Virus record (IMG/VR): IMGVR_UViG_3300030380_000777
Location: 2,623-38,410 of that record
Reading direction: 5' to 3' (one strand)
Length of the DNA: 35,788 bases
From: a virus
In this document: one piece after another, positions 17,539-25,355 of the stretch
Layout: every line of letters starts with the position of its first letter
Numbering within the stretch: position 1 is the first letter of the stretch
Notes under the pieces: generated by a model
What the model was told of the DNA's origin: nothing
Database searches by the model: none
Seen by the model: only the letters and a program-made list of their open reading frames with translations
Translations under genes and position numbers: made by a program

Positions 17539-17953
17539 TTCTAGTCTCCTTAAATGCTTTGATTACATCAGATGAAAACAACTTCTGTAGATTTAACAGG
17601 TACATTTTTGAAGCATTGTGGTCTCCACCTGATACAACACGTTTGTTGTCCAAGTTATCAATGATGCGTTTTAGTGAGGCAGTATCGAAAACAATCGTTG
17701 CGAAAGTCTCACTACCAATGCAAAGGTTGTGGAACCAGTAATCTGATTCCGTAGCGTTGATGCCACTTGGCTTACCATAGCACTCGTATTCGATTGCAAT
17801 GTTGCCAGTCTTTTGCCACACATCTCTCTCACTCTTCACCTCAATCTTCTTGTCTTGTAGCATGTCAGCTACTTGTTGCTCACGTACCTTTCCGTACTCT
17901 AGGTCAATGTCAAACTTCTTGCGGTCTTCAATCTTTGGTTCTAGGTTTTTCAT
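17528..17953 (-). CDS. PD-(D/E)XK nuclease-like protein
   Basis: 141 aa from the ATG at 17953, preceded by GAGGAGATTACAG; an in-frame ATG at 18001 lies far inside the upstream gene. Core: DLEYGKVREQQVADML, IEVKSERD (Glu38-Val-Lys40), TGNIAIEYECYGKPSGIN, ESDYWFHN. The E..E-V-K..GN-IE..-GKPSGI order is that of small phage PD-(D/E)XK proteins related to Holliday-junction and restriction-type nucleases. The likely role is branch or damaged-DNA processing, but activity is inferred. Confidence 0.65.
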   Translation of the reverse strand: MKNLEPKIEDRKKFDIDLEYGKVREQQVADMLQDKKIEVKSERDVWQKTGNIAIEYECYGKPSGINATESDYWFHNLCIGSETFATIVFDTASLKRIIDNLDNKRVVSGGDHNASKMYLLNLQKLFSSDVIKAFKETRNAA

Positions 17954-18182
17954 CTGTAATCTCCTCTTCATTAGTTGAGGGTTGAATAAAATACTTGACA
18001 AGCATCTCTAACTTATCGTGGTAATTAGCCACTTGCTCAAGTTCCAGTTCTATAGTTTCTACAATATCGGAATGTTCTCCGATACCTGTTGTGCTATTCA
18101 TATACACCTGTATGTTTGCTAGGTGTTTGTTAATGTTCCCGGCTAAGTGGGAACGTATTGCGTTTACTAATACTTCCTTCAT
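17928..18182 (-). CDS. small unknown protein, 84 aa
   Basis: AAGGAGAACTGA precedes the ATG, and the ribosome site lies inside the end of the upstream zinc-ribbon gene. The protein is helical: an N-terminal segment (MKEVLVNAIRSHLAGNINKHLANIQVY), an acidic middle (IVETIELELEQVANYHDKLEMLVKYFI) and a charged tail. No known domain. The end overlaps the nuclease start. Confidence 0.55.
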   Translation of the reverse strand: MKEVLVNAIRSHLAGNINKHLANIQVYMNSTTGIGEHSDIVETIELELEQVANYHDKLEMLVKYFIQPSTNEEEITDEKPRTKD

Positions 18183-18347
18183 TCAGTTCTCCTTTCTATT
18201 TTCAGGGTTAGGGTAGTAAACCTCAACCCATGATTCACAATCAGGACACTCTAAACAACTAAGTATTGTATAGTTATTGTCCGTCAGTTCCTCTACGTCA
18301 TGGTCTCCTACCCATCTTAACTCTGCGTTACAGTGCCAGCAATTCAT
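18183..18347 (-). CDS. small zinc-ribbon protein, 54 aa
   Basis: The ATG at 18347 lies one base after the RNR stop. The frame reads MNCWHCNAELRWVGDHDVEEL... and later CLECPDCESWVEVYYPNP. CxxC near residues 3-6 and CxxCxxC near 34-40 give a zinc ribbon, with the GDHD block seen in many small phage zinc proteins. The stop is immediately followed by the next gene's start. Coupled to nrdJ by position; possibly a regulator or nucleic-acid binder. Confidence 0.75.
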   Translation of the reverse strand: MNCWHCNAELRWVGDHDVEELTDNNYTILSCLECPDCESWVEVYYPNPENRKEN

Positions 18348-18348
18348 A

Positions 18349-20280
18349 TCACGCTGCCTCTATGTCCACAATCTCACACACACCAGCAGTACAGGCTAAC
18401 TCACGCCCACCAGAAGTTGTATCTTCTTTCTCAAACTCCTGAAGCAATGACCAGTCTACACTCTTTGGCATCTTTGTCAAGAACTCTTTGTATTCATCTT
18501 CATTTATGTCTTGATAAGGTGCTTGCTGATAAGTATGTTCACTGAATGGTAAGAAGCTGATACCAGATACTTCATCAAAGTGGTCATATACCCACGAGCC
18601 TACTTGCATCCACTCATGCTCCTTCACAGAGATGGTCACACTAGGCTTGTGTTCACAGAAATGACGTTGATACGTAAGCCATAGTTCAAGCTGCTCAATA
18701 GCATTCATCTGTGTCCTAGTGACTGCACCTTGAGGTGACTTCATTGGGAAGCTGAATACTGTTGTGCTATCTGGCTTCATTACATCTGCCTCTGCTGGTA
18801 TACCCTGTGACATAAGGAACTGTGTGAGTGGGTCTTTGTTATCACCACGTACAGTACGTATATAGAATGGATTATGCCTTGCATGAATACCAGAGGCTGC
18901 GTCAGTAAGTTGTGACACTGTGCCACTAGGCTTTACACACGTAACAGCAGTAGACTGCGGGATACCAAGTTGTTTTGCTACTGCTGCATTAGTCTGCACT
19001 GCAGTATCCTTTAGCAACTCAAGCACCGTAGCAAGTTTATCACCTGCCGTAGCTGTTAGATTATTATCCATAATACCTGTTAATGATACACCAAGTAGTC
19101 TTTCTTCCTCTGTATTGTCTTTCCATATTTTACGTAAATATTTGAAGTTAGTCAATGTAGCTTGAAACGTGCCAAGGATAGTAGCTAGGCGTACCTTTTC
19201 TTTAAGTGTGTCGGGTGTATCACTCTCACGTACAACTACCTCTGACAAATTACAGAACTGGTATGGACGTAGGATTATCTCACTGCAGGGGTTGCAACCA
19301 AAGTCGTGGTCTGTCTCACGTCTGCCATTCTTAGCTGCTTGCTTGATAGCTGACTGTCTGTTGAAGATACCACGTTCACCTGACTTACTGTCGTACAATG
19401 ACAGCCACTCACGCATGAACGTACCCATCTCAGGCTTTACTTTGTATGCTACAGAGTTATTAGCTAACGCACGTTGTCCTTCATACTCCCACCACTTACC
19501 TGACTTAGCATGAGCCATCTGGTCATCATTTAAATTAGATAAGCTAATGAGTGCCGACCTACGTACACCACCTACAACTACAACCTCACCAATCTTACAC
19601 ATAATGTCGTGACACTCAATTGGATAAAGCCTACGACCTGCTGCACCCTTAAACTTCTGTACAACAAACTCAAACAACTCAACCAATGGCTGTGGGCCTG
19701 ATGCCCTACCACCAAATGTCTTGAGCCTAGCACCTGCAGGACGTACATCTGATACATCCCATGCTGGTATCTGACCTATATATAGCATAGCAATAAGTTC
19801 TTTTAGAGACTTTGCCCATCCCGGTCTGCTGTCACCTACTTTTATTATTGTATCTGTACGATGAAAGTCTTCCGCTACGATGGGTAGCTTGTCTATACAA
19901 TGGCGTTCAACGCTAAAGCCTACCCCTGTACCACACATGAGTATGTACATGGTCTCATCGAAAGCACGGGGGCTATCTACAGGCACGTAGGAACAGTTGT
20001 ATCCACCTACATGGCAGCGGTCAAGTGCGGGGCCACTTGTCATCAATGCTCTCATGCTAGGCATGACACTCTGATTGAGTACAGCCTCTTCTAACTCACC
20101 TCTCAGTGAATCAGATAGCTTATAGTCGTGACTGTCACGTAGATGCCCAGCCATATAATCAAAATATCTAGCGACAGTTTCACTCCATGTCTCCCTTCTT
20201 TGCTCATCTTCTTTCCATCTTGCATATCGGGAAAGAGCAATAAAGTTTTGGTAATCTGTTGGTAATTGGTTGCTTATCAT
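18349..20280 (-). CDS. nrdJ: adenosylcobalamin-dependent ribonucleotide reductase (class II)
   Basis: 643 aa, close to the monomeric Lactobacillus leichmannii-type RTPR. Visible residues: N95-C96 in GGYNCSYVPVDSP, MCGTGVGFSVE, FGCNPCSEIILRPYQFCNL (Cys332 radical site, Glu334, Cys343 pairing with Cys96), AVTCVKPSGTVSQL, and the C-terminal re-reduction pair CTAGVC (Cys630/Cys635, the same spacing as in L. leichmannii). It reduces ribonucleotides to deoxyribonucleotides using B12, so the host must supply cobalamin. Ribosome site GGAG lies in the preceding small gene. No intein is seen. Confidence 0.95.
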   Translation of the reverse strand: MISNQLPTDYQNFIALSRYARWKEDEQRRETWSETVARYFDYMAGHLRDSHDYKLSDSLRGELEEAVLNQSVMPSMRALMTSGPALDRCHVGGYNCSYVPVDSPRAFDETMYILMCGTGVGFSVERHCIDKLPIVAEDFHRTDTIIKVGDSRPGWAKSLKELIAMLYIGQIPAWDVSDVRPAGARLKTFGGRASGPQPLVELFEFVVQKFKGAAGRRLYPIECHDIMCKIGEVVVVGGVRRSALISLSNLNDDQMAHAKSGKWWEYEGQRALANNSVAYKVKPEMGTFMREWLSLYDSKSGERGIFNRQSAIKQAAKNGRRETDHDFGCNPCSEIILRPYQFCNLSEVVVRESDTPDTLKEKVRLATILGTFQATLTNFKYLRKIWKDNTEEERLLGVSLTGIMDNNLTATAGDKLATVLELLKDTAVQTNAAVAKQLGIPQSTAVTCVKPSGTVSQLTDAASGIHARHNPFYIRTVRGDNKDPLTQFLMSQGIPAEADVMKPDSTTVFSFPMKSPQGAVTRTQMNAIEQLELWLTYQRHFCEHKPSVTISVKEHEWMQVGSWVYDHFDEVSGISFLPFSEHTYQQAPYQDINEDEYKEFLTKMPKSVDWSLLQEFEKEDTTSGGRELACTAGVCEIVDIEAA

Positions 20281-20284
20281 TTCA

Positions 20285-20446
20285 TCACTCCATAATAGTT
20301 CTAATTGTTCTTATATCAGCACCGTCTACATCATAAAAGTATTCACGTATGCCATCTTCTATTTCTTCACCGACCTGCCCATCAGCAGGTATAGGATACT
20401 CTTCTTCATCTACATCTATGGTAATAAACATTTTAACTCTTGCCAT
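20285..20446 (-). CDS. small acidic phage protein, 53 aa
   Basis: The ATG at 20446 lies inside the end of the DUF3310 gene (14-base overlap). The frame reads MARVKMFITIDVDEEEYPIP..., continues with GQVGEEIEDGIREYFYDVDGADI and ends RTIRTIME. A strand-helix-strand layout with many Asp/Glu residues, and a pattern I associate with small conserved proteins of marine phages. Its stop region supplies the GGAG ribosome site of nrdJ, so the two are probably co-translated. Function unknown. Confidence 0.65.
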   Translation of the reverse strand: MARVKMFITIDVDEEEYPIPADGQVGEEIEDGIREYFYDVDGADIRTIRTIME

Positions 20447-20729
20447 CTGCCATTACCTCTTCAATTAATTTTTCTAAATACCATTGTGCTTTTTGTAAAT
20501 CCTCTAATGGCTTATCTTTATAGTCAAAACGCCAAAGGTATTTTAATATGTTACCCTGCAAGTAATATTTAAACCCCTTGTCAGTGGCAGCAGAGATAGC
20601 GTGGATGCACTCAATACCTGTTTGATTATAGTGTGGTGGATTATTTACCATATCAACTATTTTAGATTTTAGTTTAGTTTTTGTTTCTTTCTCTGCCATC
20701 AATTTCATATAATCTTCATGTCTACTCAT
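20433..20729 (-). CDS. DUF3310 protein
   Basis: 98 aa. AGGAGG precedes the ATG, which overlaps the upstream stop as ATGA. Residues about 28-95 show the DUF3310 pattern: VNNPPHYNQTGIECIHAI, KGFKYYLQGNILKYLWRF, then the Lys-rich helix PLEDLQKAQWYLEKLI. The family is widespread in phages, often next to nucleotide metabolism or replication genes; its biochemical role is not settled. Confidence 0.85.
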   Translation of the reverse strand: MSRHEDYMKLMAEKETKTKLKSKIVDMVNNPPHYNQTGIECIHAISAATDKGFKYYLQGNILKYLWRFDYKDKPLEDLQKAQWYLEKLIEEVMADGKS

Positions 20730-21094
20730 GCTGAACCTCCTGTTTTACTATTGAAATTTAAGTGTACGATATTACCGTCATATGTTTTTTCTACACCCAT
20801 TTCTTCCTCTAGTTCTACACTAATATCCATCTCATTGTCAATAACTTCCATTACATAATTATGTGCAATATCACGTATATCTTTTGATTCTTCCATAAGG
20901 GGAACAGTAGCACACATCATTTTAGCAAAGTGCATAACTTGTCCATAGTCATCATCATCCATTGGGTTATCAGGAAAAGCTATAATAGATACATCAATCT
21001 CACCATTCCATTTACCATCATCATCAGCAAATGGTCTGATACGTATAATAAAATCTTCATCCTGTATCTGTTTTTTAAGTTGTTTCATATCCAT
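20726..21094 (-). CDS. acidic unknown protein, 122 aa
   Basis: AAGGAGATAATCAT precedes the ATG. Sequence: FIIRIRPFADDDGKWNGEIDVSIIAFPDNPMDDDDYGQVMHFAKMMCATVPLMEE, then an acidic helix. Strongly negative overall. The IRPFxDDxGxWxGEIDVSI pattern suggests a conserved small alpha/beta fold in marine phages. It sits between endonuclease I and the DUF3310 protein. Possible DNA mimic or replication accessory; not identified. Confidence 0.55.
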   Translation of the reverse strand: MDMKQLKKQIQDEDFIIRIRPFADDDGKWNGEIDVSIIAFPDNPMDDDDYGQVMHFAKMMCATVPLMEESKDIRDIAHNYVMEVIDNEMDISVELEEEMGVEKTYDGNIVHLNFNSKTGGSA

Positions 21095-21098
21095 ATGA

Positions 21099-21551
21099 TT
21101 ATCTCCTTTTTACCTTAGTGCCATTAAATTTTATAAACTTATTGTGTTTGTTCTTACCTTTTTCTTTCAGCCAATCCTCTGGTATGATTCTGTCATAGTA
21201 ACGAAAACCATGTTTAATACACCAGTCAGCATAAGAAGATTTAGCACCTTTATTTAACTTACATCTACTATTAGTGAATACAAAACGTATGTCAAGTTTA
21301 GGATGTTGTTTTTTTATTGCTTTATGTTTACGTCTATCTGCAGCAGTGAACCTGCCTTTAGTCTCAATAATAATACCATTGTCAAGAATAAAGTCTGGCG
21401 TGTAGGTGCGGTAGGCTAGGTCTTCCCATTCAATTTTTATCCCCTCATATATAAACTTATGATTACGTTCCTTCAGGTAGATTGAAACTGTATGTTCTAG
21501 CCCACTGCGATACCCATGCTTTATTGCTGCTCGTTTAGCTTTATGCAGCAA
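21099..21551 (-). CDS. T7-type endonuclease I (Holliday-junction resolvase)
   Basis: 150 aa. YRSGLE with Glu19, TYTPDFIL with Asp53 and IIIETKG with Glu63/Lys65 match the catalytic set of T7 gp3 (Glu20, Asp55, Glu65, Lys67). A basic KGRFTAADRRKHKAIKKQHP helix and a C-terminal ...ADWCIKHGFRYYDRIIPEDWLK segment follow. It resolves branched DNA during replication and packaging and can help break host DNA. It overlaps the upstream Cas4-like nuclease gene by 11 bases. Confidence 0.92.
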   Translation of the reverse strand: MLHKAKRAAIKHGYRSGLEHTVSIYLKERNHKFIYEGIKIEWEDLAYRTYTPDFILDNGIIIETKGRFTAADRRKHKAIKKQHPKLDIRFVFTNSRCKLNKGAKSSYADWCIKHGFRYYDRIIPEDWLKEKGKNKHNKFIKFNGTKVKRR

Positions 21552-22395
21552 TCACATCTCCTATGTATGACACAGTAGGTGGATTTTTTGCTTGTGATTT
21601 AACTGCTGCTCTTTCTGTTAAAGTAGGCCAACAATCAAAACGATAACTACAAAACTTACAGCCATCGTTAAGTATTTGATTGCCTGTCTCCTTACCTCTA
21701 AACTTCTCTGGTACTGGTTGAAAACACTTTTCAAATTTATTCTCCTCTACTGTCTGTACTGTATCTTTAATCTTCTTAACCTCTGCTTCAAGGTCAAGAC
21801 CTGTAGCTGGTACATACTTAAATGCACCATTAGCTTTATTAACTACCCACCAGCCACCAACTTTCTTACCTGATGCTTTTGCGTAGCCAGCAAGTTGACC
21901 TATATATCCGAATCCATCACCACTGGCAAGGGTGTCATAGGATTCAAATTTGTTTCTATATGACCAGTCGGAAGCTGATTTAATATCATCGACAGCATCG
22001 TTAATGACAATATCATATGAACCATTAACAGTAGTACCCCCACAGTCAAGGCTAACTTTTTCACTATCTTCATATTGCACCCCCGCTTCTTTAAGAACTC
22101 CCTTGAAGACAGCTTCAACGATGTCTCCAAGCATCATGTTCATTATGAATGTATTTGGGAATGGTAATGCAACCTCTGGCTTATTCTTTTGATACCAGAG
22201 TTGGCAGGTGGGACGACCCACATTAGACATTCTCATTTTGAAATCGCCCCGACCCTTACCACTGCCAAACTGTCTGCGCATTGCATCAGCTACATCTTTA
22301 GCAACTTGCTGTATAGTATCTTCAGAGATTTCACTGTCTCCATTAACAGCGTTCTCCATATACTGATGCAATGCTAGTTCAGCAGGATGGTTCAT
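21541..22395 (-). CDS. Cas4/RecB-like exonuclease with Fe-S cysteines
   Basis: 284 aa. PD-(D/E)XK core: GDIVEAVFKGVL (about 90-101), VNGSYDIVI (Asp128), DDIKS (Asp137-x-Lys139) and YIGQLAGYA (Gln167). One cysteine in GRPTCQLWY (Cys64) and three near the end (GCKFCSYRFDC, Cys246/249/255) make the 1+3 pattern of the 4Fe-4S cluster in Cas4 and AddB nucleases. The likely role is 5'-end resection in recombination or host DNA breakdown. It starts directly after the probable SSB gene (shared TAATG) and was probably acquired as part of the replication module. Confidence 0.85.
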   Translation of the reverse strand: MNHPAELALHQYMENAVNGDSEISEDTIQQVAKDVADAMRRQFGSGKGRGDFKMRMSNVGRPTCQLWYQKNKPEVALPFPNTFIMNMMLGDIVEAVFKGVLKEAGVQYEDSEKVSLDCGGTTVNGSYDIVINDAVDDIKSASDWSYRNKFESYDTLASGDGFGYIGQLAGYAKASGKKVGGWWVVNKANGAFKYVPATGLDLEAEVKKIKDTVQTVEENKFEKCFQPVPEKFRGKETGNQILNDGCKFCSYRFDCWPTLTERAAVKSQAKNPPTVSYIGDVIAA

Positions 22396-23273
22396 TATGC
22401 TACCTCTTCTTCCATTTCAATGTCTACAATATCATCAAGATTTAAGTCATCTAAATCTTTATCATTCCTGCTTGTTGATTTCTCTGCGTAAGCATTAATG
22501 ATATACTCATTGTAGTTCTGCACCCAAGACATAAAGTCAGCAAACTTATCTTGGTCATCCTGCGACAAGTCTACAGTATTTGTCACATCTAATGATGCAA
22601 GAGGTAAGTAAAAGCTATTACCATTAGGCAGCTTACGCTCCTCAGTATTCAATATAACATTATGCTGTACAGGAAGTCGCTTCATCTTGGCTAACTTAGT
22701 AAACACACCACCAATAGTCTTGAATGCGTCACGATTCTCAACTTCCCATATGAATGAAGTGGTATCTAACTCAACAGGATTTCCATCCGCATCTTTAGGA
22801 TTAACCAAATCAACATTGCCTAGTACTACACGTACACGTTTAATTGATTTAATCAGTTCCTTAGTCGCTTCTGGTAGTGCCTTAAAGTCTTCAATCCAGC
22901 CAGCAGGTTTACCACAGTTAAAGCCACCATCGTTATCTTTCAAATCCATGTTCAGCGTATCAGCCATCACAGTCTTAACGTAACGGTTAGGATTACCCGG
23001 CGTACCCATGATAAACTTCTTGTACATGAAGCGTTGCATGAATGGACGCATGATTGCAGATTCAGCGTAGTAAGTAGGACCATCAGGTATCTCTAGCTTG
23101 TAAGTTCCCGCCTTAACCTTAATGGCTTCTGAGCCAAGGATAGGTGAATGATTAATGCGTAGTCTAGCTAAAAACATTCCTTGTTTCTTTTGTGCTACTG
23201 CCTCATTTGCCATGCCCATAGCCTTTGCCATCTCAGCATAGTTACTCGTATCAATTGTTGTAAGTTCTGTCAT
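22395..23273 (-). CDS. probable single-strand DNA binding protein
   Basis: 292 aa. It has no clear OB-fold motif by eye, but the gene lies between DNA polymerase and exonuclease genes and ends in a very acidic tail (KDLDDLNLDDIVDIEMEEE), as in T7 gp2.5 and other SSBs that dock replication partners through such tails. Strands such as GTYKLEIPDGPTYYAES and MYKKFIMGTPGNPNRYVKTV fit a mostly beta protein. It has its own promoter just upstream (23307-23335), which suits a product needed in large amounts. Call based mainly on context and the tail. Confidence 0.6.
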   Translation of the reverse strand: MTELTTIDTSNYAEMAKAMGMANEAVAQKKQGMFLARLRINHSPILGSEAIKVKAGTYKLEIPDGPTYYAESAIMRPFMQRFMYKKFIMGTPGNPNRYVKTVMADTLNMDLKDNDGGFNCGKPAGWIEDFKALPEATKELIKSIKRVRVVLGNVDLVNPKDADGNPVELDTTSFIWEVENRDAFKTIGGVFTKLAKMKRLPVQHNVILNTEERKLPNGNSFYLPLASLDVTNTVDLSQDDQDKFADFMSWVQNYNEYIINAYAEKSTSRNDKDLDDLNLDDIVDIEMEEEVA

Positions 23274-23306
23274 ATGTTAAACTCCTTTTCTGTTGTAGAA
23301 TGCATA

Positions 23307-23335
23307 GTTATATCAGGTTACATCCTTAGTGTCAA
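23307..23335 (-). promoter_or_regulatory. leftward sigma70-type promoter inside the end of polA
   Basis: Read on the - strand: TTGACA (23335-23330), 17 bp, TATAAC (23312-23307), with TGA directly before the -10 (extended -10). The -35 and spacer overlap the last codons of the DNA polymerase gene. It would start transcription about 25 bases before the SSB-like gene. The same CTGATATAAC block recurs at 29595. Confidence 0.78.
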
Positions 23336-25355
23336 GCCAATTCGGACCTATTTTTGCTTCTAAAAGCAAAGGAACATTAAAATTAATAGCCCATCTAGTA
23401 TTAATAAGTTCAGGTAGTGCATCATTAGTAATGTCTATCACCTTGATAACCTGCGCTTCTTCGTCAGGATGTACATCAATAACAATACTGTCATGTACTG
23501 TATTCACTATACACGATTTCATACCTTTAAGCAAGGCATCAATGTGTAATAATGCAATAGGAACTACATCTGCTGTAGCGAATGATTGCACAGGGTAATT
23601 CTTTATCTGAGTAAAGTGAGAAACACGCCCTGTAGACTTACGCACCACATCAGGGAACGCAAACTCTCTACCACTAGGCGTAGTTATCTTTCTCGTGTTC
23701 ACAGCTTCTTTAGCCAGTCGGGTGTGCCAATCTGCGACCCCTTTGTATTTTGCTGTGAAGTGTTCGTAGTAGGCTGCTTCGGCTTTGCTTCGTCCGTATC
23801 CTGTTGCCCCGTAAAGGGGCGCAAATGTGTGTGCCTTTGCATCCTGTCTATTCGTAGGCTGACCAGCTTCACTAATAACTTTAGCGGTGTATGCGTGTAC
23901 ATCAAATCCAGTAGAAACTTCTTCAATTGCAACTCCATCTTGTGATAAGTAAGCGGCAGTACGAAACTCAAGCTGCGCAAAGTCAGCTTCCATTATCTTA
24001 CCACCTTCAAATCGTGACACAAATACTTTCTTTACAGGGAACGTGCCGCCACGTGGCATATTCTGCATATTAGGGTCTGCACCAGAAAACCTGCCAGTAG
24101 CAGTGCGGTGTTGTAATAACCTCACGTGCAGCAAGCCATCCTGCTTAGTATGTAAACTAATACCATCAACAAAGGATGACAGGTAGGTATCTACAGCAGA
24201 TAGCCTACGTACCTTAGATAAAAAGTCAACTGCGTCAGTCATACCTTTAGACTTTGCCCCTGCTTCAAGTAACTCTAAGTTTTGCTTGCTGGTGGAGAAG
24301 CCATTGGCACTTGCCCACTTAGGTGATGGTGGCTTGAACTTTAAGCCAGCAAGTTTATCACTAGGAGTGAGCGTAAACCCAAGTGTATCACAGTTAGTAC
24401 ACCTACTTGGTTTTGCGAAAGGCTCTCCATTCTTCTTAGTTTTTCTTATATAACCTGTGCCGTTACACGTGGAACATTGTTCTGCCACTGTGCGGTACAA
24501 CTTTGTAGTACCACCAGCAATCAAGCTACGGAAGTCTGCATCATCCATATATGGGTCAATAGCGTTGCCCCAATATTGTTTGTCCAGTACCTTACGGCTA
24601 TAGATAACCCAAGACAATTGCTCCGGGCTATTTAGATTTATAGGTGTATCACCCATCAGCTTACGTACATGAGCCTGTAAGTCATTAGTAAGTTGTAACT
24701 TCTCCTGCTCAAATTCGTTACGCACTTCCTCTAGTTTAGATAAATCAACGGCAAAGCCTGTCTGATATATCTTGGTCAGGCATTTAGCCACACGGTTAGT
24801 CAGTCTTGCTGTAGACAACAGACCTGCATCAGCAGGTGTATTTAGTCTGTACCATAGTTTATCAGCAAGCTGCTGTGTAGCGTGAAGGTCAGCAGATAGA
24901 TACTCAGTCAGTTCATCTAGCGGAATATCACGTGTGCTATAACCCTTCTTAAAGTACTCCTTCAGTGTGTCCTGTTTCTTAGTATCTAAGTCGTAGCGTT
25001 CTGCACAAGCCTCTAATGATAAAGGCTCCTTCAGCCCACGCTGCAATACATACTCAACAAGCATAGTATCAAACACTGGACCGTCATACTTAAAGCCAGA
25101 TTCCCATAGCCATAATAAATCATGGGCTACGTTATGGCATATGAGTACGGTAGCGTGGTCAAGATACCACTGCACACGGTCACTATAATCACGCCTACTA
25201 ATATGCTCATCATGGTCAAATGGAAAGTGCTGCTCTACACCTTGGTCAGTCAGTACACCCACCATAGTCAATGAGTTGTCAGGCTCAAAGGGGTCAAGGT
25301 GCATCTTACCACCACGATGTGTGACAGTGTTCTCTACATCAAGTGTTAGCTTCAT
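23313..25355 (-). CDS. polA: family A DNA polymerase with DnaJ-like zinc finger
   Basis: 680 aa. 3'-5' exonuclease: Asp6/Glu8, CHNVAHD (Asn75, Asp79), YLSAD (Asp156). A DnaJ-like finger, CSTCNGTG ... CTNCDTLG (Cys294/297/319/322), lies between the two halves. Polymerase motif A is EADFAQLEFR (Asp458); motif B is RQDAKAHTFAPLYG (Lys507, Phe511, Tyr515); motif C is TVHDS (Asp622). Phe511 matches E. coli Pol I residue 762, so the enzyme has the Phe type. The finger insertion is the hallmark of HMO-2011-type phages. Motif C has HDS instead of the usual HDE. Replicative polymerase of the phage. Confidence 0.95.
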   Translation of the reverse strand: MKLTLDVENTVTHRGGKMHLDPFEPDNSLTMVGVLTDQGVEQHFPFDHDEHISRRDYSDRVQWYLDHATVLICHNVAHDLLWLWESGFKYDGPVFDTMLVEYVLQRGLKEPLSLEACAERYDLDTKKQDTLKEYFKKGYSTRDIPLDELTEYLSADLHATQQLADKLWYRLNTPADAGLLSTARLTNRVAKCLTKIYQTGFAVDLSKLEEVRNEFEQEKLQLTNDLQAHVRKLMGDTPINLNSPEQLSWVIYSRKVLDKQYWGNAIDPYMDDADFRSLIAGGTTKLYRTVAEQCSTCNGTGYIRKTKKNGEPFAKPSRCTNCDTLGFTLTPSDKLAGLKFKPPSPKWASANGFSTSKQNLELLEAGAKSKGMTDAVDFLSKVRRLSAVDTYLSSFVDGISLHTKQDGLLHVRLLQHRTATGRFSGADPNMQNMPRGGTFPVKKVFVSRFEGGKIMEADFAQLEFRTAAYLSQDGVAIEEVSTGFDVHAYTAKVISEAGQPTNRQDAKAHTFAPLYGATGYGRSKAEAAYYEHFTAKYKGVADWHTRLAKEAVNTRKITTPSGREFAFPDVVRKSTGRVSHFTQIKNYPVQSFATADVVPIALLHIDALLKGMKSCIVNTVHDSIVIDVHPDEEAQVIKVIDITNDALPELINTRWAINFNVPLLLEAKIGPNWLDTKDVT

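Noticed and set aside
20308-20318. TGATATAAG as a promoter before nrdJ
   Set aside because: No -35-like sequence at 16-18 bases upstream, and it lies inside a small coding gene.
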